NCBI RefSeq assembly: GCF_015864665.1
Contig: NZ_JADYWU010000002.1
Location: 186,001 to 250,000, forward strand
Reading direction: 5' to 3'
From: Salinibacterium sp. SWN167
GTDB taxonomy: Bacteria; Actinomycetota; Actinomycetes; Actinomycetales; Microbacteriaceae
DNA: 64,000 bases
Below are positions 36,076 to 46,626 of this stretch, piece by piece (positions within the stretch are counted from its first letter, which is position 1; every line of letters starts with the position of its first letter). The notes under the pieces are model-generated. The model did no database searches. It was given only the letters and a program-made list of their open reading frames with translations, and was not told the DNA's origin. The position numbers and the translations under genes are program-made.

Positions 36076-37047
36076 TCAAGAATAGCCGATATCTCCGGCG
36101 GTGAGAGTCACTATCACCGCTTCTGGTTTGCAAGCGAAGCGAACGGGCGCATAAATCGACGTTCCGAGGCCCGCGCTGACGTTGAGGAACGCAGCACGAC
36201 GCAAGTGGTGCCAGATGCTGAGGCCGCTTGCCTGCTCGCGAGGGATGTCGCAATTAGTCACGAGGGCAGGCATGCCAGGCACCCGAACTTGGCCTCCGTG
36301 GGTGTGTCCAGCGAAGATGGCGTCAGCACCGTTAGTGACGAGGGCATCGAGCACGCGACGGTAGGGGGCATGCGTTACGCCGAGCGCTACGGTTTCGGGG
36401 CCGTGGGGGTCATCCGCCCAGCCCACGTTTTCGCGCATTTCTTCGACATTGGCGGGAAGCCGATCGAGGCGCTCCCAGCCGCGATGCGCATCTGCCGTGC
36501 CGAAAAGTTCGAGCCGTGACCCGCGCATCTCGATCGCCCGCGCGTGGTTATTGAGCGAGAGCCAGCCGAGTTCGTCTTCGAAGTACTCATTCAACGCATC
36601 TGTGTCGAGGTGTTCGACGGGGCGATGTCCTGAGGACGGCCCGGTGAAATAGGTAAACGGGTTTTTGAATTGGGGGCCGTAGTAGTCGTTCGAGCCGTGC
36701 ACGAAGACTCCGGGAACGCCGGCGAAAGGCTCGAAGGCGCGCTTGATGCCCATGATGCCGTCGCGGTGGCCCAGGTTGTCGCCAGTGTTGATGACCAGAT
36801 CGGGCTCATACAGCGCTAACTCGCGAACCCAGTTCTGCTTGCGGGTTTGCCACGGAGCCATGTGCAAATCGGAGATGTGCAGCACGGTAATGTCGCGCGC
36901 ACTCGGGTCGAGGATCGGAAGGATCTCGTGTCGAACAGTGAACGCATTGCGTTCCACCAGCGAGCCCCACGCGAACGCGGCGACCCCTACCGCAGCTACC
37001 GCACCGAGTGCGGTAGCTGCGGGGGAGAGACGTCTGCCTACGGACAC
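36076..37047 (-). CDS. Membrane-anchored metallophosphoesterase
   Basis: 323 residues. One N-terminal hydrophobic segment (about 8-28) and then the calcineurin-like metal site: LHISDLHM (D-x-H), NTGDNLGH (GDN), VHGSNDYYG (GxND), VTHAPYRR and FAGHTHGGQVRVP (GH-x-H). The YkuE/DUF-type enzymes of this class hydrolyse phosphodiesters at or near the membrane; the substrate is not known. GTG 37047 overlaps the penicillin-binding-protein stop by ten bases. The same neighbour pair occurs in mycobacteria. Confidence 0.9.
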   Translation of the reverse strand: MSVGRRLSPAATALGAVAAVGVAAFAWGSLVERNAFTVRHEILPILDPSARDITVLHISDLHMAPWQTRKQNWVRELALYEPDLVINTGDNLGHRDGIMGIKRAFEPFAGVPGVFVHGSNDYYGPQFKNPFTYFTGPSSGHRPVEHLDTDALNEYFEDELGWLSLNNHARAIEMRGSRLELFGTADAHRGWERLDRLPANVEEMRENVGWADDPHGPETVALGVTHAPYRRVLDALVTNGADAIFAGHTHGGQVRVPGMPALVTNCDIPREQASGLSIWHHLRRAAFLNVSAGLGTSIYAPVRFACKPEAVIVTLTAGDIGYS

Positions 37048-39590
37048 GGCGTTGACTGCGCGACGGTGAGCGTGATCGTGGTGCTCGTCTTTGTGTAGGA
37101 GCCTGCCGACGGGCTGGAGGCTGTTACCATTCCGTCGCTCGGATCACCTGGCGGTACTTCCTCGCAGGACTGGCTCACGTTCGAGAATCCAGAGCCGCTG
37201 AGGATGCCCTGGGCGGTGGCAAAGTCATTCGACTCACCGTCCCCGACGGCATCGGGTACCTCCACCTTGTTGCCCTTACTGGTGTAGACCGTGACGGTGA
37301 CGCCGGCGGCGGACTGTGTGCCTGCTGCAGGATTCGTCTTGACGACCTGACCTGCGGGGAGCTCAGAGTCGACTTGACCGCCATCTGCGAAGCTGAAGCC
37401 CAGGCTCACGAGCACTGACTTGGCCTGTTCCAGCGACTGCAGGGAGAGGTCAGGAACCTCGGTACCCGAACCGGTGAGAAGGCTTGAGTCGGGTTCAGGA
37501 AGAGCACCACCGGGGTACTTGATGTTCAGCGCAGTGTCCGTTGCTTTGGTGATGTAGTGGCGCAGACGATAACCGTTGACACCGGCGTAGTAGAGCTGGC
37601 TGATGTTTTGGAACCCGGAAATATTTCCGACCCAGGTTGCCGTGCCGTAGCGAGTCGTTCCGCTGGCCATCCACGTGTGGACAGCGCCGTCGGTGGTTCC
37701 CGTCTTACCAAAGATCGGGATGCCATCGTTGGGGTCGGAGTAGGCAGCGTTACCGCGGTTCAGTACTTCAGTGAGTACATATGCGGTGGTCGCGGCGACC
37801 TCGGGAGAGATGGCCTGACGGCAGTTTTGTTCTTGGCCACCAAGGTCGGTGTTGCTGGCGTTGATTGCCTTGTCGATGATGATCGGCTCGCACCAGAGTC
37901 CGCCAGCGCCAATCGTGGCGTATGCCGATGCCATGCTGAGCGGGGTTACATCGTTCGTGCCGATGATCGATGACGGGAAGCTCTCGAGCTCGGCGCCGTC
38001 GGCGCGCTCAACGCCCATGCTTGCAGCGACGTTGCGGATGTTGCACAGGTCAAGTTGGGTAGCCATGGAGAAAAACACACCATTGATGGACTCCGCGGTA
38101 CCCTCGGCGACAGTGTAAATACCGGATTCGTTGGCGTTGTTGCCGAACTCCACGGTGCCGCCGTAGGGGCCGTTGCAGCTATCCAAGAACTGAGATCCAG
38201 GGATGTCTCGAGCGGTACCTTCAAGACGGTCGTAGATGCCCTTGCCCTGATTGAGCCACTCGATGAGAGTGAACACCTTGTAGGTCGATCCGGGTTGGAA
38301 TCCGCTCGATCCGCCATAGTCGTAGCTGGTGTTGTAGTTCACAGCGGTGCTCTCGATGCCACCGCCGTCGAAGGTGTCGTTGAAGAGTTTATTTTCGGCC
38401 ATCACGAGCACTCGCCCGGTGCCCGACTCGACGGTGGAGGTGGCGCTTCCCAGACTGAACGAAGTCTCGTCATTGGGCGCGTACGTCCAGGTGGCTTTCT
38501 GGGCGGGAATTTGAGCGTCGAGGTCGAGGGTCGTGTAGAGGCTGTAACCACCCTGCTTCCAGTTCTCGTTGCGCTCGTCGACGGTGTCGCCGAGGAACTC
38601 GAAGTCGGGAACGCTCTTGACGACGTAGTCGCAGAACCACTTGGCATACTCGTACGCCGAGGTGCAACCGTTGTTCGGTGCGGAGAGATCGACAGACTCT
38701 TCGTCTACCTGAATGGCGACGGCTTCGTCGTATTGCTCTCGATCAATGGAGCCGACGTCGAGCATCGCGGTGAGAATAACGTCGCGTCGGTCTTGGTTGG
38801 CTGCATAGTTTTCAGGATCCGACAGGTTTCGGACGCTGGGCTCTTGCACGATGGCGATCAGGCTTGCAGACTGCTCGAGGGTGAGATCCTTCGCATCAAC
38901 GCTGTAATAGCGCTGCGCGGCGGCCTGAATGCCGTACGTGGCGTTGCCGAAGTTGGCGATGTTGAGGTACGCGGTCAGGATTTCCTTCTTCGTGTACCGC
39001 TTCTCAAGCCCAATTGCGAGCTTCATCTCTTTCAGTTTGCGGTCGAAGGACTGACTCGTGGCGGCAAGATACGCGGCCGAGCGCTCATCTTCGGTTGGCA
39101 GAGATTCTGCCTCTGAGATGTAGGTGTTCTTGACGAGCTGCATCGTCAGCGTGGATGCACCACTCTCGATTCCTGAAGAAACGAAGTTACCCACGGCGGC
39201 ACGCACGAGCGAGGTAAGGTCAACGCCACCGTGCTCGAAGAATCGGCGGTCTTCGCCTGCAACTACAGCATCAACGGCGTACTCGGAGATCTCGTCGAAT
39301 CCGACCTCTTGACGGTTCTGATCGTAGATCGTGGCGATCTGGTAGTAGCCGTCTACGTTGCCGCTGCCGGTGAACTGCGCGTAGATCGCATTTCGTTCTG
39401 GCTGCTGATCGATTTCGAGGTAATCGGGCAGTCCATCGAAGATGCCGATAGTACTTGTGGCGGTGATGCCGGTGACCGCGAGCGCGGGGGCAACCATGGC
39501 TGTGACGAGCACGCCAGAGAGGACACTGAAGCTGATCAATCCGGCAATAGCCGAAGCGATGCCGCGACGCGGAGTTTTTTGGGCAGACAT
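37038..39590 (-). CDS. Bifunctional penicillin-binding protein with PASTA domains
   Basis: 850 residues. N-terminal anchor (about 10-38), glycosyltransferase domain with EDRRFFEHGGVD and the later EMKLAIGLEKRYTKKEIL, then a transpeptidase with S-x-x-K (GSTYKVF), S-x-N (SINGVF) and KTGTT, all intact. Two PASTA domains (about 715-845) end the protein and should bind cell-wall fragments or lipid II. It polymerises and cross-links peptidoglycan outside the membrane. It resembles PonA2 of mycobacteria by layout and neighbours. A -10-like TACTCT lies seven bases before ATG 39590. Confidence 0.95.
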   Translation of the reverse strand: MSAQKTPRRGIASAIAGLISFSVLSGVLVTAMVAPALAVTGITATSTIGIFDGLPDYLEIDQQPERNAIYAQFTGSGNVDGYYQIATIYDQNRQEVGFDEISEYAVDAVVAGEDRRFFEHGGVDLTSLVRAAVGNFVSSGIESGASTLTMQLVKNTYISEAESLPTEDERSAAYLAATSQSFDRKLKEMKLAIGLEKRYTKKEILTAYLNIANFGNATYGIQAAAQRYYSVDAKDLTLEQSASLIAIVQEPSVRNLSDPENYAANQDRRDVILTAMLDVGSIDREQYDEAVAIQVDEESVDLSAPNNGCTSAYEYAKWFCDYVVKSVPDFEFLGDTVDERNENWKQGGYSLYTTLDLDAQIPAQKATWTYAPNDETSFSLGSATSTVESGTGRVLVMAENKLFNDTFDGGGIESTAVNYNTSYDYGGSSGFQPGSTYKVFTLIEWLNQGKGIYDRLEGTARDIPGSQFLDSCNGPYGGTVEFGNNANESGIYTVAEGTAESINGVFFSMATQLDLCNIRNVAASMGVERADGAELESFPSSIIGTNDVTPLSMASAYATIGAGGLWCEPIIIDKAINASNTDLGGQEQNCRQAISPEVAATTAYVLTEVLNRGNAAYSDPNDGIPIFGKTGTTDGAVHTWMASGTTRYGTATWVGNISGFQNISQLYYAGVNGYRLRHYITKATDTALNIKYPGGALPEPDSSLLTGSGTEVPDLSLQSLEQAKSVLVSLGFSFADGGQVDSELPAGQVVKTNPAAGTQSAAGVTVTVYTSKGNKVEVPDAVGDGESNDFATAQGILSGSGFSNVSQSCEEVPPGDPSDGMVTASSPSAGSYTKTSTTITLTVAQSTPCP

Positions 39591-39644
39591 ATGATCAAGA
39601 GTAGGGGATCATTGATAACGCCATGCTGAACGGGAGCCGCAAAT

Positions 39645-39806
39645 ATGCCTAAATGGGAGTACTTGACAACACCACTGATGGTGCACAATTCCACCGCGAT
39701 TCTCAATAATTGGGGATCCGAAGGGTGGGAGCTTGTGCAGGTCGGTACTGGCCCTGAAGGGGGCCCGGTCGCTTATTTCAAACGCATCAAGGAAGAGAAT
39801 AAGTAA
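39645..39806 (+). CDS. Small DUF4177-family protein
   Basis: 53 residues, beginning MPKWEYLTTPL and containing WGSEGWELVQV, the family hallmark. ATG 39645 follows CGGGAG. Its stop TAA shares one base with the ATG of RidA. A similar short gene sits before RidA in mycobacteria. No function is known. The first bases lie in a short divergent region opposite the penicillin-binding-protein gene. Confidence 0.88.
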   Translation: MPKWEYLTTPLMVHNSTAILNNWGSEGWELVQVGTGPEGGPVAYFKRIKEENK

Positions 39807-40267
39807 TGTCACAGCTTGACCAGCGGCTCGCAGAGCTGGGCCTGACGGTCCCAGAAAGTTCAAAGCCACTTGCCTCCTATTTGCCAGCAATGGTGTCCGG
39901 GAACCTCGTGTACACCTCGGGCCAGCTCCCGATGGTTGACGGTGCACTTCCGGCCACAGGCAAGGTGGGTGCTGAGGTGGATGCTGCTGCAGCGCAGGAG
40001 TACGCCAAGACCTGTGTTCTCAATGGCCTCGCTGCCGCCCGCGGTGCGATCGGATCGCTCGACCGCATCACGCGCGTGGTGAAGGTTGTCGGTTTCGTGG
40101 CATCCGACCCCAGCTTTACCGGCCAGCCCGGTGTAATCAACGGAGCGTCCGAGCTCTTGGTTGAGATTTTTGGCGAGATCGGCAAGCACGCTCGTAGTGC
40201 TGTCGGTGTTGCTGTATTGCCGCTCGATTCTCCTGTTGAGGTCGAGTTCGTGTTCGAGTTCGCGTGA
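39806..40267 (+). CDS. RidA/YjgF-family protein
   Basis: 153 residues. The family core is seen in YLPAMVSGNLVYTSGQLP, a central CVLNGLAAARGAIGSLDRI and the C-terminal SELLVEIFGEIGKHARSAVGVAVLP. It carries an Arg in HARSAVG that fits the imine-binding position. RidA proteins hydrolyse reactive enamine/imine intermediates formed by pyridoxal enzymes. Some RidA subfamilies have other roles. It is coupled to DUF4177 upstream and to the Mur ligase downstream. Confidence 0.88.
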   Translation: MSQLDQRLAELGLTVPESSKPLASYLPAMVSGNLVYTSGQLPMVDGALPATGKVGAEVDAAAAQEYAKTCVLNGLAAARGAIGSLDRITRVVKVVGFVASDPSFTGQPGVINGASELLVEIFGEIGKHARSAVGVAVLPLDSPVEVEFVFEFA

Positions 40268-41781
40268 TCGAAGTCTGGCAGTCCGGTCAAGCCGGCGAGA
40301 ATGCCCCGCTTCGCTCGCTAGATCTGAGTGAGTGGGATCCTACGCTCGTGGGCGTCACGCTGCAGGCGCGTCGTCTGGTGCAAGACAGTCGAGAGGCTGG
40401 GCCAGATGACGTGTTTGTCGCTATCGGCACCACTGCGTCGTCGGCATTGCCGTACATCGATGCCGCTCTCGCCCAGGGTGCTGTCGCTGTGCTCGTGGAC
40501 GCGAAGGCGGCCGAGAGCGCCCACGGTGACGACCGCGTGTTCGCGATTGCGAACCTCCGCGACGTAATCGGTGGCCGAGCGGATGCGTTTGTCGAGCATC
40601 CGTCTGCCTCGATGTCCATGGTGGGTATTACAGGCACGAATGGTAAAACGTCGACGGCTCACTTGCTGACGCAAGCGTGGCAGCGACTGGGAATGACGTC
40701 GGCAACGATCGGAACGTTGGGCGCGGGAATTACGGGCGAGCCCCGCATCAACATGGGCATGACGACTCCGCAAGTGACGGCGGTGCACCAGTTCTTGGAT
40801 GACTTCCACCGTGCCGGCGTCACGAACGTGGCTATGGAGGTCAGCTCTCACGCGCTCGAGCAACGCCGAGTAGATGGCGTTGCGTTCGACATTGTGGCGT
40901 TCACGAACTTCACGCGCGATCACCTCGACTACCACGGGTCGATGGAGGAATATGCGGCGCAGAAGGCAAAGATCTTCACGCTACCGGGCATCCAGACGGC
41001 TCTGCTGAATCTTGATGATGCGGCTGCCGAGAATCACTTCCACCACACGATCCCTGCGGGCGTGCGCGCGATTGGCATGACCTCCCACGGCCATGCTGAA
41101 GCGAGTGTTCGTGCCGATAACGTGAAGCTCACCACCGAGGGTCTCGAGTTCGATCTCGTGATCGAGAGCGAAAGCCATCACGTCTCCAGCGGTCTCATCG
41201 GACGCTTTAACGTGGACAACTTGCTCGCGTGCGCCACTGTGCTGTGGGCCCAAGGTACCGAGCCACGTGCGATCGCTGAGGTATTGGCGCCGCTCGAGCC
41301 GGTGCTGGGGCGGATGACCCGCATCCGCGAAAACGACCAGCTGCCGTTGGTTGTAGTGGATGCCGGCCACACTCCCGATGCGGTGCGTCAGGCAGTCACG
41401 GCTCTGCGGGATTCGGGCCACACCCGTATCGTGACGGTCTTTGGTGCAACGGGCGACCGTGATCCGGGCAAGCGCCCGGTGATGGCTCGCATCGTTGAAG
41501 AAGCCTCTGACGTCATAGTGGTTACTGACGACGATGTGCACAACGAAGATGGCGACCAGATTGTGGACCACATTCGCGCCGGATTCGAACACCCGGAGCG
41601 GGTAGTGGAAATTCGCGACCGCACGACCGCCATCGCTTATGCGATTGATGCAGCGAATCCGGATGACGTGGTGCTCTTGCAGGGCAAGGGTCACGAACCG
41701 TACCAAATCGTGGGCAACGAGCGCGTACCGTTCAGCGACATCGACACCGCTATTCGCTTGCTCAAGGAGCGCGCGAAGTAG
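40264..41781 (+). CDS. MurE-like Mur ligase
   Basis: 505 residues, normal MurE size. Present are the N-terminal UDP-binding region (VQDSREAGPDDVFVAI), ATP loop GITGTNGKTSTAHL, the carbamylated-lysine region (RDHLDYHGSMEEYAAQKAKIF) and the C-terminal VVVDAGHTPDAV. The third-residue selectivity motif, DNPR in diaminopimelate-adding enzymes, reads DDVH here (VVTDDDVHNED). This suggests a third residue other than meso-diaminopimelate, fitting the group-B peptidoglycans of Microbacteriaceae; a non-murein role is possible. GTG 40264 overlaps the RidA stop. Confidence 0.85.
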   Translation: MIEVWQSGQAGENAPLRSLDLSEWDPTLVGVTLQARRLVQDSREAGPDDVFVAIGTTASSALPYIDAALAQGAVAVLVDAKAAESAHGDDRVFAIANLRDVIGGRADAFVEHPSASMSMVGITGTNGKTSTAHLLTQAWQRLGMTSATIGTLGAGITGEPRINMGMTTPQVTAVHQFLDDFHRAGVTNVAMEVSSHALEQRRVDGVAFDIVAFTNFTRDHLDYHGSMEEYAAQKAKIFTLPGIQTALLNLDDAAAENHFHHTIPAGVRAIGMTSHGHAEASVRADNVKLTTEGLEFDLVIESESHHVSSGLIGRFNVDNLLACATVLWAQGTEPRAIAEVLAPLEPVLGRMTRIRENDQLPLVVVDAGHTPDAVRQAVTALRDSGHTRIVTVFGATGDRDPGKRPVMARIVEEASDVIVVTDDDVHNEDGDQIVDHIRAGFEHPERVVEIRDRTTAIAYAIDAANPDDVVLLQGKGHEPYQIVGNERVPFSDIDTAIRLLKERAK

Positions 41782-41803
41782 CGAGAACGCAGTTGTAACG
41801 TAA

Positions 41804-41837
41804 CGAAGGCCGGGTCCCGTTGGGGGCCCGGCCTTCG
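41804..41837. terminator. Bidirectional terminator between the Mur ligase and acs
   Basis: CGAAGGCCGGGTCCC pairs with GGGGCCCGGCCTTCG (one wobble/mismatch) around a short loop, between two converging genes. Confidence 0.8.
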
Positions 41838-41852
41838 TCGTTGCTCGGAGAG

Positions 41853-43817
<1,965 letters not shown>

Positions 43818-43895
43818 TTGATCCTCTTCGATCGTGTGATTGCATTTCTTGACCACGTGCTTTCTGAAAGTATTCCACCGATTCTAGAACCTCCG

Positions 43896-43923
43896 TTGCA
43901 CGCCCACACCGTTGCGTTACACT
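43896..43923 (+). promoter_or_regulatory. Promoter of the 6C RNA
   Basis: TTGCAC (43896-43901), 16 bases, TACACT (43918-43923), one of the best -35/-10 pairs in the window, reading into the 6C RNA. Confidence 0.65.
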
Positions 43924-43929
43924 GAAAGT

Positions 43930-44026
43930 CGCTGGGCGCAAGTTCAGCAAGTGGCCAATACGATTCCCCCCAATCGTCGGCCGCTGTGGCGGCGCCCTTT
44001 CCCCCCACTGGGCGCCGCCCCTCTCT
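43930..44026 (+). ncRNA. 6C-type small RNA
   Basis: Within the 415 bases between acs and ohrR are two hairpins whose loops carry six cytosines: ACGATT-CCCCCC-AATCGT at 43960-43977, extended by GGCC on each side, and GGCGGCGCCC ... CCCCCC ... GGGCGCCGCC at 43988-44019. The second is followed by CTCTCTCTTT and works as terminator. Two C6 loops define the actinobacterial 6C RNA, which in mycobacteria is reported to pair through these loops with G-rich sites on mRNAs. The 5' end is inferred from the promoter. The rest of the gap (44027-44200) shows nothing clear. Confidence 0.85.
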
Positions 44027-44200
44027 CTTTAAAAGACAGATGCGCAGGCATATTTCGGCGGCCACCTACAGACCCGTAGCTCGGCCAAGGCTGGTCTCTA
44101 CGCAAGTGCGATAGAGACCTACTTCCTCAGCGATCGTGGCCCTCAGGCGGCTTGGCTGTCGCTGGCATCCGGCTTGCTGACAGTTCGCCATATTGCTTTG

Positions 44201-44221
44201 TGCACAATTTATTTGTGTGCA
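44201..44221. promoter_or_regulatory. Possible OhrR operator
   Basis: TGCACA-N9-TGTGCA, an AT-rich dyad, ends 11 bases before ohrR. OhrR/MarR regulators usually bind such AT-rich palindromes in front of their own operon. Confidence 0.5.
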
Positions 44222-44232
44222 AAGCTTTTTGA

Positions 44233-44724
44233 ATGGATGACGAACAGACTGAGACAGAAGTGGCTCCATCCGCCCTCGACACCATGTTGTGCTTCGGTCT
44301 TTATGCGGCCGCCCGGGCGACGAATCGTCGCTACACCGCGCTTTTGGCGCCGTGGGGGCTGACCTACCCGCAATATTTGGTTCTGATTCTCTTGTGGGAA
44401 CGTCGGTCGTCGACAGTGAGTGGCCTCGCGGAAAGCCTCATGCTCGACCTCGGCACCACCTCGCCGCTGATTCGGCGGTTGGAAGACCGCGGATTTGTCA
44501 TACGCTCACGATCGGCTTCTGACGAACGGCGCGTGATGGTGTCGCTCACTGCCGCCGGGCTCGAGCTCCGCGCGGAACTGACTCACATTCCCGGCTGCAT
44601 CGCCGAGGCCACCGGCATTACTCTCCCCGAATTCACCTCGACGCTGACAACGCTTCATAACGTCACCACCAACCTCTCCACAGCGACCGCTGCTGGAGCT
44701 CATGTCATTGAAAGGCAGAACTAA
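44233..44724 (+). CDS. ohrR: MarR-family peroxide sensor, OhrR type
   Basis: 163 residues. The N-terminal helix holds LCFGLYAAARA, matching the LCFALYAASRA block of OhrR with its peroxide-sensing Cys (about residue 19). The winged helix covers about 45-125 (STVSGLAESLMLDLGTTSP, SDERRVMVSLTAAG). Oxidation of the Cys by organic peroxides should release it from DNA and induce ohr, whose ATG shares a base with this stop. A dyad at 44201-44221 is a candidate operator. Confidence 0.88.
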   Translation: MDDEQTETEVAPSALDTMLCFGLYAAARATNRRYTALLAPWGLTYPQYLVLILLWERRSSTVSGLAESLMLDLGTTSPLIRRLEDRGFVIRSRSASDERRVMVSLTAAGLELRAELTHIPGCIAEATGITLPEFTSTLTTLHNVTTNLSTATAAGAHVIERQN

Positions 44725-45146
44725 TGGAAGCTCTCTACACCGCACAGGCTCTCTCAACTGGCGCTGGCCGCAACGGCCACGTAGCTACGACATCCGGCTC
44801 CGTCGACCTCGACTTGGCTGTGCCGCAGTCGATGGGCGGCTCGGGCAACGGTGGCAACCCCGAAGAGCTCTTCGCGGCCGGTTATGCCGCGTGCTTCCAC
44901 TCCGCGTTGCAGCTTGTTGCCCGAAATGAGAAAGTCGCCATCGAGCACTCCTCCGTCGGCAGTGCTGTGCACCTTCTGCCGATCGACGGCGGTGGATTCA
45001 AACTCGCTGTTGATCTCGAGGTCGTAATCCCTGACCTCGAGCACGACCAGGCTCAGGCACTGGCGGATGCCGCCCACCAGATCTGCCCCTACTCCAACGC
45101 CACTCGCGGCAACATCGACGTCACCATCACTGTCGCACAGGACTAG
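44724..45146 (+). CDS. ohr: Organic hydroperoxide resistance protein
   Basis: 140 residues, the normal Ohr length. Both redox cysteines are present: GYAACFHSAL (about residue 53) and QICPYSNATRGNI (about 122), with the conserved Arg usually found near the N-terminus in GRNGHV. It reduces lipid and other organic hydroperoxides in the cytoplasm using lipoylated proteins. Coupled to ohrR. Confidence 0.95.
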   Translation: MEALYTAQALSTGAGRNGHVATTSGSVDLDLAVPQSMGGSGNGGNPEELFAAGYAACFHSALQLVARNEKVAIEHSSVGSAVHLLPIDGGGFKLAVDLEVVIPDLEHDQAQALADAAHQICPYSNATRGNIDVTITVAQD

Positions 45147-45184
45147 TCGTCAGTGGGTGCGTCGTGGCGCGCTCGTGTGCTTAA

Positions 45185-45220
45185 AAAACGAGGGGGTGCC
45201 GGTAGGCACCCCCTCGTTTT
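45185..45220. terminator. Bidirectional terminator between ohr and hxlA
   Basis: AAAACGAGGGGGTGCC and GGCACCCCCTCGTTTT pair perfectly around GGTA, giving T-runs on both strands. Confidence 0.93.
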
Positions 45221-45244
45221 CGCTCGTCTAGGCAGCGCTGTTCA

Positions 45245-45868
45245 CTAGACGATTGCCGCCTTCAGGGCGGCTGCTGCTGCCGCTGGGTCGGCTGCGCTAT
45301 AAATCGAGCTCCCGGCAACGGCAACGGTTGCGCCGGCACGCTGCACTGCTGCGATTGTGGAAGCGTTGATGCCGCCAGCGACCGAGAACGGAACCCTCGC
45401 GGTCTTACCGTCATTGAGCAGAGTCTCGAAGGTGAATCCGGGCTCCGCCTGCTCATCGAGCCCTGCATGCATCTCGACGAAAACGGCACCAAGAGCGGTG
45501 ACCTCCTTCGCGCGAGTGACCTTGTCAGCTACGCCGATGAGGTCAACGACGATGCCCTTCTTGTGGGCTTTCGCCGCCTTCACGGCGCCGATGATGGTGC
45601 TGTCTCCGGCGGTGCCCAGGACGGTGACGTAGTCGGCGCCCGCAGAGAATGCGATGTCGGCTTCGAGCTCTCCGGCATCCATCGTCTTCAGATCGGCGAA
45701 GACCATCTTGTCGGGGTGCGCGTCCTTGATGGCGCGCACGGCGCTGAGACCTTCGTGCTTAATGAGCGGTGTGCCCAATTCGATGATGTCGACATACTCA
45801 GCAACCTGGCCAGCCAGCGTGAGGGCGGCTTCTGTGGTGAGTACATCCATTGCTACTTGAAGCTTCAT
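45245..45868 (-). CDS. hxlA: 3-hexulose-6-phosphate synthase
   Basis: 207 residues from ATG 45868, the family length; a longer open frame upstream is low-complexity. It has the orotidine decarboxylase-like barrel: KLQVAMDVLTTEAAL, catalytic D-x-K-x-x-D in FADLKTMD, VVDLIGV, VEMHAGLDEQ and VAGGINAST. It joins formaldehyde and ribulose 5-phosphate. With hxlB it forms the ribulose monophosphate shunt, for formaldehyde removal or, in reverse, pentose supply. Confidence 0.94.
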   Translation of the reverse strand: MKLQVAMDVLTTEAALTLAGQVAEYVDIIELGTPLIKHEGLSAVRAIKDAHPDKMVFADLKTMDAGELEADIAFSAGADYVTVLGTAGDSTIIGAVKAAKAHKKGIVVDLIGVADKVTRAKEVTALGAVFVEMHAGLDEQAEPGFTFETLLNDGKTARVPFSVAGGINASTIAAVQRAGATVAVAGSSIYSAADPAAAAAALKAAIV

Positions 45869-45951
45869 TGAGTTCTCTTTCTTTAGGGGGAGTTGGCCGA
45901 GGGGAATCGGCCGACGGGGGAGTCGGGGAGAAGGGGCAGAAGGGGGTGCTG

Positions 45952-46533
45952 CTACTCGAGGTTGGCGTGTCGCGGCCACAGCTCTTCGGCGGTCGCGCCG
46001 GACTCTTGCCAGAGGACGTGGAAGAGTGCGTCGCCAAGCAGCAGCAACGATTGCTCGAACAGTCCGCCGGAGTATTGAGCCGAGCGAGATTGTCCGTGGT
46101 CTTGTTTCTGTGCGGCGGGGATGATCACGACGACCTGTGCGAGCTGCGCCAGAGGCGAATCCGCTGCCGTGGTGACGGCGATGACCTGAGCACCAACCTC
46201 CTCCGCAGTCGTTGCTGAGCGGATGATGCCGGCGGTCGTTCCCGAGCCGCTTGCTGCGAGCAGAACATCTCCAGCAGCAATTGCGGGGGTGGTTACCTCG
46301 CCAACGACGTGCACGGTGAGGCCCGCGTGCATGAGGCGCATCGCGAGCATCCGCAGGGCTAGTCCGGAGCGGCCGGAGCCGACCACGAACACTCGGGATG
46401 CGGTGCTGAGCAGGTCGAGTGCTGATCGCACTGCCCTGGATTCGTCGCGAGCGATTGCGGTGCTGATGCGGGTATTTTCTGCGAGAACAAGCTCGATTGC
46501 GGAGGAAACCGTAGTGGTGTCGTTGCTGGCCAT
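45952..46533 (-). CDS. hxlB: 6-phospho-3-hexuloisomerase
   Basis: 193 residues, one SIS sugar-isomerase domain: FVVGSGRSGLALRMLAMRL, ASGSGTTAGIIRSA and the typical C-terminal FEQSLLLLGDALFHVL. It converts hexulose 6-phosphate to fructose 6-phosphate, the step after HxlA. It is first in the operon, 83 bases before hxlA. The promoter must lie in the 93 bases shared with the divergent fusion regulator; a CACAGT is found six bases before ATG 46533. Confidence 0.93.
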   Translation of the reverse strand: MASNDTTTVSSAIELVLAENTRISTAIARDESRAVRSALDLLSTASRVFVVGSGRSGLALRMLAMRLMHAGLTVHVVGEVTTPAIAAGDVLLAASGSGTTAGIIRSATTAEEVGAQVIAVTTAADSPLAQLAQVVVIIPAAQKQDHGQSRSAQYSGGLFEQSLLLLGDALFHVLWQESGATAEELWPRHANLE

Positions 46534-46589
46534 TACTTCACTGTGCCACCCGTTTGGGCAGCAGACCGCCCACCTTTTGGCCGGTTCTC

Positions 46590-46607
46590 CCTATCCGAAA
46601 GGGTAGG
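46590..46607. promoter_or_regulatory. Inverted repeat in the hxlB/regulator divergent region
   Basis: CCTATCC-GAAA-GGGTAGG, symmetrical but for one pair, midway between hxlB and the LuxR-type fusion gene. A likely operator. Confidence 0.4.
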
Positions 46608-46614
46608 TCGCGCG

Positions 46615-46620
46615 TAAAAT
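46615..46620 (+). promoter_or_regulatory. -10 hexamer TAAAAT, leaderless type
   Basis: TAAAAT, then GGGGGA, then GTG 46627. Confidence 0.5.
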
Positions 46621-46626
46621 GGGGGA

